From Terrirubrum flagellatum (lineage in GTDB: Bacteria; Pseudomonadota; Alphaproteobacteria; Rhizobiales; Beijerinckiaceae), in assembly GCF_022059845.1 (NCBI RefSeq), contig NZ_CP091854.1:62001-126000 (forward strand): DNA of 64,000 nucleotides. The letters run 5' to 3'. The notes under the pieces were generated by a model that saw nothing but the letters and a program-made list of their open reading frames with translations, searched no databases and was not told where the DNA came from. Of the stretch, positions 33,010 to 42,192 are shown piece by piece; position 1 is the first letter of the stretch, and each line of letters opens with the position of its first letter. The translations under genes were made by a program, and so were the position numbers.

Positions 33010-34070
33010 CAGCGCGTGCGCGGATCGAGAATGCGATAGAGACGATCGGAGATGATGTTGATCGTCAGGAACACCAGGCCGATCAGCAACACTGCTCCCA
33101 TCACCACATTCATGTCATTCAGGCGCAGGCCGCGCGTGAGATATTGCCCGAGTCCGGGCCAGCCGAACACGGTCTCGATCAGCACCGCTCCGTCGAGCAG
33201 GCCGCCGAAGGTCAGCGCGAGCACGGTGAGAAGCTGCACGCGAATATTCTTGAAGGCGTGCGCCCAGATCATGCGCCGGCGGGAGACGCCTTTGGCGCGC
33301 GCCGCGATGACATATTCCTGACCCAGCTGCTCCAGCATGAAGCTGCGCGTCATGCGGCTGATATAGGCGACGGAATAGTAGCCGAGAATGGCGCCGGGCA
33401 GGATGATGTGCGCAAGCGCGTCGTGAAACATGTCCCACTCGCCGCGCAGCGCCGTGTCGACGAGCATCAGCCCCGTGATGGGCTCGATCATGCCCTCATT
33501 GAGCACGTCGAGCCGTCCAGACGCTGCGACCCAGCGCAGCTTCGCGTAGAAGATCAGCAGCGCGATCAGGCCGAGCCAGAAGATCGGAACGGAGTGGCCG
33601 GCAAGCCCGACCACGCGCGCGACATGATCGACGAACTTGCCGCGATTGACCGCGGCCACGACGCCAAGCGGCACGCCCATGAGCGTTCCCACGAGAATGG
33701 CGACGAGCGCCAGTTCGATGGTCGCGGGAAACACTGTGAGAAGATCGGCGGACACCGGCCGTCCCGTCGTCAGCGACGATCCCATGTCGCCCGTGAGCAC
33801 ATTCCTGACATAGGAGATGAATTGCTCCAGCACGGGCCGATCAAGCCCGAGCTGTTGATAGACGCGGTCATAGGTCGCCTTGTCGACCTCTGATCCCGTG
33901 ACGGCGAGCACGGGATCGGCCGGCAGAAGCCGTCCCATGGTGAAGGTGAGCAGCAGCAGACCGATAAGCGTCGTGGCGATCGACAACGCGCGCCCCGACA
34001 GGCGCTGCAATCGTGCGAACCGCGCCGGCCGTTTGAATGCGCCTGTTGTCGCCGTCGCGGCTGCGGTCAT
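33009..34070 (-). CDS. ABC permease, DppB type (importer 2)
   Basis: A 353-residue inner-membrane permease with six predicted segments, beginning IATTLIGLLLLTFTMGRLLP, and the docking loop YVIAARAKGVSRRRMIWAHA. The LTFGGLLDGAVLIETVFGWPG pattern is shared with other DppB proteins here. The gene starts six bases after the binding-protein stop, so it is co-transcribed with it. Confidence 0.95.
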   Translation of the reverse strand: MTAAATATTGAFKRPARFARLQRLSGRALSIATTLIGLLLLTFTMGRLLPADPVLAVTGSEVDKATYDRVYQQLGLDRPVLEQFISYVRNVLTGDMGSSLTTGRPVSADLLTVFPATIELALVAILVGTLMGVPLGVVAAVNRGKFVDHVARVVGLAGHSVPIFWLGLIALLIFYAKLRWVAASGRLDVLNEGMIEPITGLMLVDTALRGEWDMFHDALAHIILPGAILGYYSVAYISRMTRSFMLEQLGQEYVIAARAKGVSRRRMIWAHAFKNIRVQLLTVLALTFGGLLDGAVLIETVFGWPGLGQYLTRGLRLNDMNVVMGAVLLIGLVFLTINIISDRLYRILDPRTR

Positions 34071-34076
34071 CGCGGC

Positions 34077-35666
34077 TCAGCTCTTCTTCACGTCGTACCA
34101 GCGCGTCGACCAGGTCGGGTGCCCGACATAGCCGGTGACGCCCTTGCGGATCGCATAGGGATCGGTGCGCTGCAGGATGACGATGAGCGGCGGATTCATC
34201 GCCGTGAACGCCTTGTCGATCTGCTCGAAAATCGCCTTGCGCTTCGCCGGGTCTGTCTCCGCTTTCGAGAGATCGACCTGTTTCGTCAATTCAGGCGCGT
34301 CGAGCGCCGTGCGCCAGAGATAATAGCCGCCGAGCTTCGCTTCATCGCGATTATCGGGATTGTAGGCGTATTGCACCAGCGTGCCGAACGGATCGGGCAG
34401 GCGCGTGCCGGAATTGCCGACGAGCACCTGATATTTCCGCGCGCGAAAATCAGGCGTGTGTTCGCCGGGCACGATCTCGAATTCGACGCCGGCCTTGCGC
34501 GCGCTCGCCTGCAACGCGACCGCCATCTTGAGCAGCGCGTCGGATGAAGGAAACAGCGTTTTCTTCAATCCGTTGGGATAGCCGGCCTCGGCGAGAAGTT
34601 TCTTCGCGAGCTCGGGATCATATTGATAGCCCGTCGGCTCGGCCGTCGGCGCGCCCGACATGCCTTTCGGAATGATCGACTGCCAGGGAAAGCCGTTGAA
34701 GTTCATCGTCGTCTGCGCCAGCGGCTTCCAGTCGATAATGTGCTGGAACGCCTGCCGCACAAGCGGTTTCGCAAGATCGGGGTCCTGCGTGTTCATGGCG
34801 ACATAATAGAAGCCGAGGCCCGGGCCGGGATCGATGGTCGCGCCCTTGGCCTGCAGCGCTTCGAGATCGCCATTCGCCATATACTGGCCGACATCGATGT
34901 CGCCGGCCTCGATCTGGAGCCTCAGATTTCCCGACTCCGGCACATGGCGCATGACGACGCGCTTCATCGCCGGCGCGCCGCGCCAATAGTCGGCGCGCGC
35001 GTCAGCGAGCAGAATATCGTTCGGACGCCATTGCGTGAGCTTGTAGGGGCCGCTGCCGGCGCTGTTGCTCTTCAGCCAGTTCTGGGCGAGGTCGCCATTC
35101 CTCTCGTTCTTCAGCGCGGTCGCCTTGTCGATGATTCCAAGCGACGCGCCGGCGAGCGAATAGAGCACGAGTTCAGTCGAGACAGGCTCCGGCAGCTTGA
35201 TGACAAGCGTCTGCGGATCGGTCGCCTGAACGAGGCTGTCGACATTCTGCGGCGTGAAGCCCCACAGCGCGACGTCGGTCGAGCCGACGGCGGCCATCTT
35301 GATCACGCGCTGGATCGACCACGCCGCATCCTCGGCGGTGAGGGGATTGCCGGAGGAAAATGTGACGCTCTTGCGGATCGTCATGGTGATCGTCCGCTTG
35401 TCGTCCGAGACCACCCATTTCTCCGCCAGCATCGGGCGAATGTCGCTCATCCTGTCAGGCGGCAGCTCGACGAGATTGTCGTAGAGGTTGGACACGACCT
35501 CGGACGGCGTGCGGGCGTTGATCGCGGCGGGATCAAGCGAGGGCACCGCGCTGAGCTGCGTGCCGATCACGAGCGCGTTCGGCGGGGACGCGGCGTACGC
35601 CGCCGCGTAGAGAGACGCTGCGATCGCCAGGCCGGTGAGCAAGCCGGCGAGAATGCGGGGCTTCAC
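34077..35666 (-). CDS. ABC importer solute-binding protein, family 5 (importer 2)
   Basis: A 529-residue periplasmic binding protein, paralogous over its full length to the one at 24046-25632 (compare SNLYDNLVELPPD, SAGSGPYKLTQWRPNDI, NPDNRDEAKLGGYYLWRTAL, GVTGYVGHPTW). A GTG start at 35666 is preferred because GGGAGG lies just upstream and it places the signal peptide (ILAGLLTGLAIAASLYAAAYA) at the N-terminus. A longer ATG frame adds 19 charged residues. It heads the importer-2 operon and is divergent from an FCD regulator, with a palindrome between them. Confidence 0.93.
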   Translation of the reverse strand: MKPRILAGLLTGLAIAASLYAAAYAASPPNALVIGTQLSAVPSLDPAAINARTPSEVVSNLYDNLVELPPDRMSDIRPMLAEKWVVSDDKRTITMTIRKSVTFSSGNPLTAEDAAWSIQRVIKMAAVGSTDVALWGFTPQNVDSLVQATDPQTLVIKLPEPVSTELVLYSLAGASLGIIDKATALKNERNGDLAQNWLKSNSAGSGPYKLTQWRPNDILLADARADYWRGAPAMKRVVMRHVPESGNLRLQIEAGDIDVGQYMANGDLEALQAKGATIDPGPGLGFYYVAMNTQDPDLAKPLVRQAFQHIIDWKPLAQTTMNFNGFPWQSIIPKGMSGAPTAEPTGYQYDPELAKKLLAEAGYPNGLKKTLFPSSDALLKMAVALQASARKAGVEFEIVPGEHTPDFRARKYQVLVGNSGTRLPDPFGTLVQYAYNPDNRDEAKLGGYYLWRTALDAPELTKQVDLSKAETDPAKRKAIFEQIDKAFTAMNPPLIVILQRTDPYAIRKGVTGYVGHPTWSTRWYDVKKS

Positions 35667-35779
35667 GTTTGATCCTCCCTGACCACGATGCTCCGGTCGG
35701 CTTTGGCGCCGCTTCTCGGGCATGAATTCAAGACGCTTCCGTCTTCGCGCCGTCCGGCTGGACCAAAGCGCGTGCGATC

Positions 35780-35789
35780 TGATATATCA
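35780..35789. promoter_or_regulatory. Candidate GntR operator (TGATATATCA)
   Basis: A perfect 10-base palindrome in the 155-base region between the importer-2 binding protein (minus) and the FCD regulator (plus). Its place and AT-rich form suit an FCD-GntR operator controlling both genes. Binding is inferred. Confidence 0.45.
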
Positions 35790-35821
35790 AGCGGCATTTG
35801 AAGCCAAGGGGGATGCGACGA

Positions 35822-36523
35822 ATGGGTGGCGCGCGCGCGCCGCGGCATCGTCCGCTCGAGCCGGTCGACGTCGAGGTTCTCAAAGGCCTGAGGGAGCATG
35901 TTTACGGGCGGCTGCGGCAGGCCATCATCTCGGGCCAGCTCCGATCCGGAACCATGCTCAATGAGCGCCAGATCGCGAGCCAGCTTGGCGTGAGCACGAC
36001 GCCGCTGAAGGAGGCTCTCCGCCGTCTCGAGACGGAAGGATTCGTGCTCACCGAGCCGCGGCGCGGCGTCAGGGTGACCTTCGACGCCCGGCAGGCGGAG
36101 GAAATGTCGCTCGCTCGCGCGGCGCTGGAAAGCATGATCGCGCGTCTCGCCGCGTCGCGGATCGACGATGAGGCGCTTGCGGCGCTGGAGGCGATCGCCG
36201 ACGGCATGCGCGCCGCCACGCAAAGCGGCGATGCGGACAGGCTGATCGCGCTCAACGAATCCTTCCACGACGCGATCCATGACGCGTCCCGCTGCCGCTA
36301 TCTCCAGCGACTTCTGATCGGGCAGGTGGTTTACGATCAGGCGGCGCGGCTGTTTCTGCTCGACGATGCGGACGAGCGCCTCCGCGCGCTCGATGAGCAT
36401 CTGGCGATCCTCGCCGCCCTGTCGGCGCGCGACGCCGATGGCGCGGAGAAGGCGATGCGCGATCACATCGTTCGATCAGGACGCCAGCATATCCAGACCG
36501 CCTTCGCGCGCCGGGAAGAGTGA
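35822..36523 (+). CDS. GntR-family regulator, FCD subgroup
   Basis: A 233-residue regulator. The winged helix (about residues 20-90) has VYGRLRQAIISGQLRSG, LNERQIASQLGVSTTPLKEA and the wing TEPRRGVRV. The FCD domain follows with RLIALNESFHDAIHDAS and LRALDEHLAILAAL, which keep the His/Asp metal-ligand pattern. ATG 35822 is chosen since a purine-rich AAGGGGG lies about 8 bases before it; ATG 35813 is too close to that site. It faces importer 2 and probably represses it until its organic-acid ligand arrives. Confidence 0.92.
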   Translation: MGGARAPRHRPLEPVDVEVLKGLREHVYGRLRQAIISGQLRSGTMLNERQIASQLGVSTTPLKEALRRLETEGFVLTEPRRGVRVTFDARQAEEMSLARAALESMIARLAASRIDDEALAALEAIADGMRAATQSGDADRLIALNESFHDAIHDASRCRYLQRLLIGQVVYDQAARLFLLDDADERLRALDEHLAILAALSARDADGAEKAMRDHIVRSGRQHIQTAFARREE

Positions 36524-36595
36524 AACGTCTCTCTGCGCAGGCGCTGTTAGCGGGCGCGTCGCGGACAAAAAGCGCGCAACAGGAGTTACGCGCGC

Positions 36596-36653
36596 ATCCA
36601 CGTCTTATAACCGAAAGCAAGACGTGGATGGCCGGAACAAGTCCGGCCATGAC
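36596..36653. repeat. Composite hairpin repeat (ATCCACGTCTT family), copy 1
   Basis: ATCCACGTCTT (36596-36606) pairs with AAGACGTGGAT (36619-36629), and ATGGCCGGA-ACAAG-TCCGGCCAT (36628-36650) forms a second stem, ending in ATGAC. The same unit recurs at 52571-52656 and 56033-56115. The right flank carries GAACCGCTCTAG, resembling the ends of the 56 kb copy; the left hairpin is degraded. Confidence 0.7.
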
Positions 36654-36767
36654 GCCGCGTGAAACTATTGCGAAACGGGAACCGCTCTAGCAGACCCGCG
36701 ATATCTGCCAATCGGCGTCGAGACGGGCCTCGTTCAGTCGCTAAATGTCGGCAGACTTTCCGCGAAA

Positions 36768-36959
36768 TCAGACCAGCGGCACGTCGCAGATCAACTGGCT
36801 GAGCCTCTGTTCGTCGATGACGCTGCTGACGATCGCCCTGTCTTCATCATTCATTGCGGCGGCCGAATTCCGCCACAGCGCGAGATAGGTCGCCTGTGCA
36901 TCGTCGACGCTGCTCCAGGCGAAATTTGCGAGAAGCCATTCGGTGACCTGCTTCAACAT
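36768..36959 (-). CDS. Possible small unknown protein
   Basis: A 63-residue open frame (MLKQVTEWLLANFAWSS at the start, ending CDVPLV) in the gap between a repeat and the hydroxycinnamate operon. A longer version from TTG 37043 adds 28 residues. The composition (many Ala, Glu, Asp, Leu, with predicted helices) looks protein-like rather than random antisense. GGAG occurs about 10 bases before the ATG. No family is recognised and there is no operon partner, so this is a tentative call. The rest of 36524-37248 holds the repeat just described and a candidate operator; no other gene is seen. Confidence 0.3.
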   Translation of the reverse strand: MLKQVTEWLLANFAWSSVDDAQATYLALWRNSAAAMNDEDRAIVSSVIDEQRLSQLICDVPLV

Positions 36960-37201
36960 GCTCTCGCTCCGCGTTCTCTGATCGGCTGCTTGCGCAAGCC
37001 GGATTGCGCGCCAAACGTATCGGCTCGCAGCTTCGAGCGTCAAAGGATCGGCCTTTCAAAGATTTGCTCCAGCGGGGAGGAATTTTCCCCGGCGAGGGCG
37101 CGCGACAGCAGGAGTTGGCGGCTATGGCCGGCGGGCCGCCTGTCTCGGAAATCGACGGCGAGCCTGCGCCGGCTTGACGCCCCGTTCGCTTTGCAATAAT
37201 T

Positions 37202-37216
37202 GTTATGAGACATAAC
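37202..37216. promoter_or_regulatory. Candidate MarR operator before the hydroxycinnamate operon
   Basis: GTTATG-AGA-CATAAC is a perfect 6-base inverted repeat; with one mismatch the arms extend to 9 bases (ATTGTTATG / CATAACTAT). It lies 32 bases before the amidohydrolase start, next to a -10-like TATAAA (37217-37222). The MarR regulator encoded at 42193-42699 is the most likely binder, since in the related cou system a MarR protein represses until the CoA ester of the substrate forms. Confidence 0.45.
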
Positions 37217-37248
37217 TATAAACGTCCGGGATACGGGAAACGCCGCTC

Positions 37249-38133
37249 ATGAATGTCGACGAACTCATCGCAATCGACATCCATACCCATGCGGAGGAGC
37301 CGTGCGGCGCGCATGCCGATGACGGCTACGACGATTTCCAGGCGGCCATGGCGAAATATTTCAATGCGCCCTACGCGCATCCGCCGACCATGGAAGAGAC
37401 CGCCGCCTATTATCGCTCGCGCAAGATCGCGGCGGTGATCTTTCCCGTCGACGCCGAGCGCGAGACCGGCTTTCGCCGCTACGCGAATGAGGAAGTCGCG
37501 GAGAAGGCGGCGGCGAACAGTGACGTGCTGATCCCCTTCGCCAGCATCGACCCCGCGAAAGGAAAAGCGGGCGCGCGCGAGGCGCGGCGTCTCGTGCGCG
37601 ATTTCGGCATTCGCGGCTTCAAGTTTCATCCCTCGATGCAGGGCTTTTATCCCAACGATCGCGACGCCTATGTGCTCTATGAGGCGATTGCGGAAGCGGG
37701 CGTGCCGGCGCTGTTTCACACCGGTCAGACGGGCGTCGGCTCCGGCATGCGCGGCGGCAACGGCATCCGCCTGAAATATTCCAACCCGATCTATATGGAC
37801 GACGTGGCGGTCGATTTTCCCGACATGCCGATCATCCTCGCGCATCCCTCCTTTCCCTGGCAGGAGGAGGCGCTGTCGGTCGCGCAGCACAAGCCGAACG
37901 TCTATATCGATCTCTCCGGCTGGTCGCCGAAATATTTTCCGCCGATCCTCGTCCGCTACGCCAACTCGATCCTGAAGCATAAGGTCCTGTTCGGCTCCGA
38001 CTGGCCGGTGATTTCCCCGGATCGCTGGCTGAGCGATTTCGAGAAGCTCGACATCAAGCCTGACGTGCGGCCGCTGATCCTCAAGGACAATGCGATCAAG
38101 CTGCTTGGCCTGAAAGCCGGGAAGGCGTCCTGA
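37249..38133 (+). CDS. Metal-dependent amidohydrolase (ACMSD-like TIM barrel)
   Basis: A 294-residue amidohydrolase-2 family protein, the group holding 2-amino-3-carboxymuconate-semialdehyde decarboxylase, resorcylate decarboxylases and related hydrolases. Metal ligands are visible: IDIHTH at residues 9-14, His in LFHTGQTG, His in LAHPSFPW and Asp in FGSDWPV, and GFKFHPS provides the usual lysine region. The ATG overlap (TGATG) couples it to the crotonase gene, so it belongs to the same hydroxycinnamate operon. Its step is unclear: it might handle a side-product or ring acid. It does not look like a canonical enzyme of that pathway. Confidence 0.85.
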   Translation: MNVDELIAIDIHTHAEEPCGAHADDGYDDFQAAMAKYFNAPYAHPPTMEETAAYYRSRKIAAVIFPVDAERETGFRRYANEEVAEKAAANSDVLIPFASIDPAKGKAGAREARRLVRDFGIRGFKFHPSMQGFYPNDRDAYVLYEAIAEAGVPALFHTGQTGVGSGMRGGNGIRLKYSNPIYMDDVAVDFPDMPIILAHPSFPWQEEALSVAQHKPNVYIDLSGWSPKYFPPILVRYANSILKHKVLFGSDWPVISPDRWLSDFEKLDIKPDVRPLILKDNAIKLLGLKAGKAS

Positions 38134-38990
38134 TGGAACGTCCCTCGACAGGCGCGAAAGCCCGCCACGCCGCAGCGAATGATGAGCCGATCGCGCGCGA
38201 GCGTCTGGCGATCGATCTGCCGTCGTCCCTTGCGGCCGAACGGCAAGGCGACATCGCAATCCTGCGCCTCTCCCGGCCTGAGAAACGCAATGCGCTGAAC
38301 GATGCGACGGTGCAGGGGATCGAGGCTTTCTTTTCGCGGCTGCCCGACGACATCAAGGCCGTGGTCATCGATGCGGCCGGCGCGGATTTCTCCTCCGGAC
38401 TCGATCTGTCTGAACTCTCCGAACGCAGCACGATCGAAGGCGTCGCCCATTCGATGATGTGGCATCGCGCTTTCGAGCGCGTCGAATTCGGCCGCACGCC
38501 TGTCGTCGCGGCGATGAAAGGCGCTGTCATTGGCGGAGGCCTCGAACTGGCCTGCGCCGCGCATATCCGCGTCGCCGAACGCAGCGCCTATTACGCTTTC
38601 CCCGAGGGACAGCGCGGCATCTTCGTCGGCGGCGGCGCCTCGGTGCGCGCGCCTCGTCTGATTGGCGCCGCGCGCATGGCCGACATGATGCTGACCGGGC
38701 GCGTGCTCGACGCGGAAGAGGGACACGCCGCCGGTCTCTCGCAATATCTCGTTAATGAAGGCGAGGGGCTCACGAAAGCGTTGGAGCTCGCGACGCGTAT
38801 CGCGGCCAATTCGCCCGTGACGAATTTCGCGGTGATTCATGCGCTGCCGAAGATCGCGGAGGCGAATCCGCGCGAAGGCTACATGATGGAAGCGCTGATG
38901 GCGGCGATCGCGCAAGGCAGCGACGAAGCGAAGGAACGATTGCGGGCGTTCCTGGAGAAGCGAGCGAAGAAGGTCACCGATTTCCGATGA
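38133..38990 (+). CDS. Enoyl-CoA hydratase/lyase (crotonase), hydroxycinnamoyl-CoA type
   Basis: A 285-residue crotonase. The core has RPEKRNALND, the oxyanion-hole pattern DFSSGLDLSEL, and KGAVIGGGLELACAAHIRVA, followed by FPEGQRGIFVGGGASVRAPRLIG. A roughly 40-residue N-terminal extension precedes the fold. Between an amidohydrolase and a feruloyl-CoA synthase, it most likely hydrates feruloyl- or p-coumaroyl-CoA and may cleave it to the aldehyde and acetyl-CoA, like CouA of R. palustris. Whether it is a lyase or only a hydratase cannot be judged from sequence. Confidence 0.88.
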   Translation: MERPSTGAKARHAAANDEPIARERLAIDLPSSLAAERQGDIAILRLSRPEKRNALNDATVQGIEAFFSRLPDDIKAVVIDAAGADFSSGLDLSELSERSTIEGVAHSMMWHRAFERVEFGRTPVVAAMKGAVIGGGLELACAAHIRVAERSAYYAFPEGQRGIFVGGGASVRAPRLIGAARMADMMLTGRVLDAEEGHAAGLSQYLVNEGEGLTKALELATRIAANSPVTNFAVIHALPKIAEANPREGYMMEALMAAIAQGSDEAKERLRAFLEKRAKKVTDFR

Positions 38991-39036
38991 TGCGGTTCGC
39001 CAACTGCCGGAAGAGCAGGGCGAAAGGGGAGGAGCG

Positions 39037-40926
39037 ATGGAGATCAGCAGGCAGAGGATCGGCGATGCGCAGCGCGCGCCGCTGCGCGACGTTCCGTTCG
39101 GACGGTTCACGGTCGCCGTCGATCGGCGCGACGACGGCGTCATCCATGTGCGTCCGGTCGAGCAGCTTGCGCCCTATCCTCGTCGCCTGACGGATCGACT
39201 GCATCACTGGGCGACGCTCGCGCCAGAGCGGATTTTTCTCGCCGAGCGCGATGGAAGGGACGGCTGGCGGACTGTCAGCTACGCGCAGACGCTGCGTCTT
39301 GTCCGCCGCCTCGGGCAGGCGCTGCTCGATCGGAATCTTTCAGCGGAACGGCCGCTGCTCATTCTCTCCGGCAACAGCATCAATCATGCGTTGCTCGGGC
39401 TTGCGGCGCTCTATGTCGGCGTTCCCTATGCGCCGGTGTCGCCGGCCTATTCGCTGGTGTCGACGGATTTTGCCAAGCTCCGCCATGTCGTCGGCCTGCT
39501 GACGCCGGGATTGGTCTATGCGGACGATGGGCGCGCGTTCGGCAAGGCGATCGACGCCGCAATTCCCGACGATGTCGGCGTCATCCAGGACTCCGCCGGA
39601 GCGGACAGTGGGCGACCAGCCGTTGCTTTCGCTGATTTCGCAGATCGCGAGGAGACGAACGCCGTCGATCTCGCCCATGACGCCGTTGGCCCCGACACGA
39701 TCGCCAAGTTTCTTCTCACCTCCGGCTCCACAGGTTTGCCGAAGGCGGTGATCAACACCCAGCGCATGCTGTGCAGCAATCAGGTGATGCTGCGCGAGGC
39801 GCTTGCGGTCGTGAAGGAGAAGCCGCCGACCCTTATCGACTGGCTGCCCTGGAATCACACCTTTGGCGGCAATCACAATGTCGGCATTGCGCTCTTCAAT
39901 GGCGGCTCGCTCTATATTGATGATGGCAAGCCGACGCCGGGCGGCTTCGCGGCGACCATCCGCAATCTGCGCGAGATCGCGCCGAGCATCTATTTCAACG
40001 TGCCGAAGGGATGGGAGATGCTCGTTCCGCAATTGCGCGCGGACGATGCGCTACGCCGGCGCTTCTTCAGCCGGCTCGATCTCTGTTTCTTCGCCGGCGC
40101 TGGTCTTCCCGAACATGTCTGGCGCGCGCTCGATGAACTCGCGGTCGAAACCGTGGGCGCGCGCATTCCGATGCTCACGGGGCTCGGCGCCACCGAGACC
40201 GCGCCTTTCTCGCTTTCGGTCACGCCGGAAACCAGCCGCTCGGGCCATGTCGGTTTGCCTGCGCCTGGCAACGAATTGAAGCTTGCGCCGGTCGACGGAA
40301 AGCTCGAGGCGCGCGTCAAGGGGCCGAATGTGACGCCGGGCTACTGGCGCGAACCCGGCCTGACCGCGGCGGCTTTCGATGACGAAGGCTATTACAAATT
40401 CGGTGATGCGCTTCGCTTCGTTGATCCCGATGACATCAGCCAGGGCTTCGCCTTCGACGGCCGCATCGCCGAGGATTTCAAGCTGACGAGCGGCGTCTGG
40501 GTCAGCGTTGGTCCGCTGCGCGCGCGACTGATCGAGGCGTGCGCGCCCTATTTCAGGGACTTCGTCATCGCGGGCCTCAATCGCGACGAGATCGCCGCGC
40601 TCGCCGTGCCGGACCTCGACGCATGCCGCTCTCTGTGCCCGGACGCGCCGACTGATATGGCGTCGCCGCAACTGCTTGCGGATGCGCGCGTGCGGGCCGC
40701 CCTGCGCCGGGGGTTGCGCGCCGCAGCAGCGAAAAGCACCGGCTCGTCGAATTTGATCGCGCGCGCCCTCATCATCGATGCGCCGCTCTCAATCGATAGC
40801 GGCGAGATCACCGACAAGGGCTCGATCAATCAGCGGGCGGTGCTGCGGCGCCGGGCTGATCTGATCGACGAGCTTTACGATCAGAGAAATTCGGCGCGCG
40901 TGATCGGCATCGATGGCGATGATTGA
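39037..40926 (+). CDS. Feruloyl-CoA synthase family (hydroxycinnamate-CoA ligase)
   Basis: A 629-residue adenylate-forming ligase activating a hydroxycinnamic acid to its CoA ester with ATP. The phosphate loop is LLTSGSTGLPKAVI, the A5 region is LTGLGATETAPFSL, and FDGRIAEDFKLTSGVWV is the hinge with the conserved Asp/Arg; the C-terminal catalytic lysine lies in the ITDKGSINQRAVL region. The length (over 600) and the sequence WLPWNHTFGGNHN are characteristic of the feruloyl-CoA synthase group rather than of short 4-coumarate ligases. It lies in operon with the crotonase and upstream of a dedicated importer. Confidence 0.92.
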   Translation: MEISRQRIGDAQRAPLRDVPFGRFTVAVDRRDDGVIHVRPVEQLAPYPRRLTDRLHHWATLAPERIFLAERDGRDGWRTVSYAQTLRLVRRLGQALLDRNLSAERPLLILSGNSINHALLGLAALYVGVPYAPVSPAYSLVSTDFAKLRHVVGLLTPGLVYADDGRAFGKAIDAAIPDDVGVIQDSAGADSGRPAVAFADFADREETNAVDLAHDAVGPDTIAKFLLTSGSTGLPKAVINTQRMLCSNQVMLREALAVVKEKPPTLIDWLPWNHTFGGNHNVGIALFNGGSLYIDDGKPTPGGFAATIRNLREIAPSIYFNVPKGWEMLVPQLRADDALRRRFFSRLDLCFFAGAGLPEHVWRALDELAVETVGARIPMLTGLGATETAPFSLSVTPETSRSGHVGLPAPGNELKLAPVDGKLEARVKGPNVTPGYWREPGLTAAAFDDEGYYKFGDALRFVDPDDISQGFAFDGRIAEDFKLTSGVWVSVGPLRARLIEACAPYFRDFVIAGLNRDEIAALAVPDLDACRSLCPDAPTDMASPQLLADARVRAALRRGLRAAAAKSTGSSNLIARALIIDAPLSIDSGEITDKGSINQRAVLRRRADLIDELYDQRNSARVIGIDGDD

Positions 40927-40992
40927 GCAGCGCTATTGCTTGTTCAAATGAGTCCGCCTGGAGCAGGGCGGCGAAATCGGGAGGTTGCAGGC

Positions 40993-42138
40993 ATGAAAAC
41001 GAGATTTCTGAAAGCCGCGGCGCTGCTTCTGGCGTCATGCGCCTGGTCGCCGACGCTGGCGCTGGCGGACATGACGATCGGCGTCACTCTGTCATCGACC
41101 GGCAGCGGCGCCGCGCTCGGCATCCCCATGCGCAACGCGACGACGCTCTGGCCGACCGAGATCGCCGGCGAGAAGCTCAACGTCATCGTTCTCGATGACG
41201 CCGGCGACCCGGCGGCGGCGACGACCAATGCGCGGCGGCTGGTGACGGAAAACAAAGCCGATATTCTGATAGGTTCTGCGCTGACGCCGGCCTCGATCGC
41301 GGTGATGGGCGTCGCCGCCGAAGCTGAAACGCCTCATCTTGCGGGATCGCCGGTGCCGCTGCAGGCGGGCCGCGAGAAATGGACCTTCGTCCTGCCGCAG
41401 AAGGTGTCGCTGATGGCGGACGGTCTGTTCGAGCATATGAAGAAGAACAATGTGAAGACCGTCGGCTATATCGGCTTCTCCGATTCCTGGGGCGATCTCT
41501 GGATCAACGAGCTGAAAGCGCGGAGCGAAGCGTTCGGCTTCCGGGTCGTTGCGGAAGAACGCTATGCGCGCGCCGACACGTCGGTTTCAGGTCAAGCGTT
41601 GAAGCTCGTGTCAGCGCGGCCTGACGCGATTCTCGTCGGCGGCTCAGGCACAGGCGCGGCCCTGCCGCAGATCGCCGTGCGCGAACGCGGCTATCGCGGC
41701 GCGATCTATCAGACCCATGGCGCGGTGACGAAGGACTTCATCCGCATCGCAGGCAAGAGCGCCGAGAACACGATCCTTGTCTCCGGCCCGGCGATGGTTC
41801 CGGAGGCGCAGCCGGATTCATCTGCGACCAAGGCCCCGGGTCTTGCGTTGGTGAACGCCTATGAAGCGAAGTTCGGCGCGGACACGCGCACGCAATTCGC
41901 CGCGCATGTCTTCGACGCCATGGAAATCCTGAAGCGCGCAACGCCGATCGCCTTGAAGACGGCGAAGTCGGGCACGAAGGAGTTCCGCCTGGCGCTGCGC
42001 GACGCGCTGGAGAAGGGAGAGGAAATCCCGGCGAGCAACGGCGTGTTCCAGTTCAAGCCGGATGATCATTATGGCCTCGATCCTCGCGCGCGCGTGCTGC
42101 TGACCATCAAAGATGGCGGCTTCGCGCTGGCGCAGTGA
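40993..42138 (+). CDS. ABC importer binding protein, branched-chain/aromatic-acid type
   Basis: A 381-residue type I periplasmic binding protein of the LivJ/HmgD group. The signal peptide is FLKAAALLLASCAWSPTLALA, cut before DMTIGV. ATG 40993 is chosen to give this signal; a longer frame from 40936 is unlikely. It has the usual IGVTLSSTGSGAALGIPMRN start and the ligand-lid region VGYIGFSDSWGDLW. In R. palustris a homologous protein (CouP) binds p-coumarate; the operon context argues for a lignin-type aromatic acid here too. Confidence 0.92.
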   Translation: MKTRFLKAAALLLASCAWSPTLALADMTIGVTLSSTGSGAALGIPMRNATTLWPTEIAGEKLNVIVLDDAGDPAAATTNARRLVTENKADILIGSALTPASIAVMGVAAEAETPHLAGSPVPLQAGREKWTFVLPQKVSLMADGLFEHMKKNNVKTVGYIGFSDSWGDLWINELKARSEAFGFRVVAEERYARADTSVSGQALKLVSARPDAILVGGSGTGAALPQIAVRERGYRGAIYQTHGAVTKDFIRIAGKSAENTILVSGPAMVPEAQPDSSATKAPGLALVNAYEAKFGADTRTQFAAHVFDAMEILKRATPIALKTAKSGTKEFRLALRDALEKGEEIPASNGVFQFKPDDHYGLDPRARVLLTIKDGGFALAQ

Positions 42139-42192
42139 CCTGAGAATGATCGCCTTGAACGACGTAGTTCCAGCGCCGTCTGCGCCGACGAG

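Noticed and set aside
32811-33893. A 360-codon plus-strand frame over the importer-2 permeases.
   Set aside because: Antisense to DppC/DppB genes that have complete membrane segments and docking loops.
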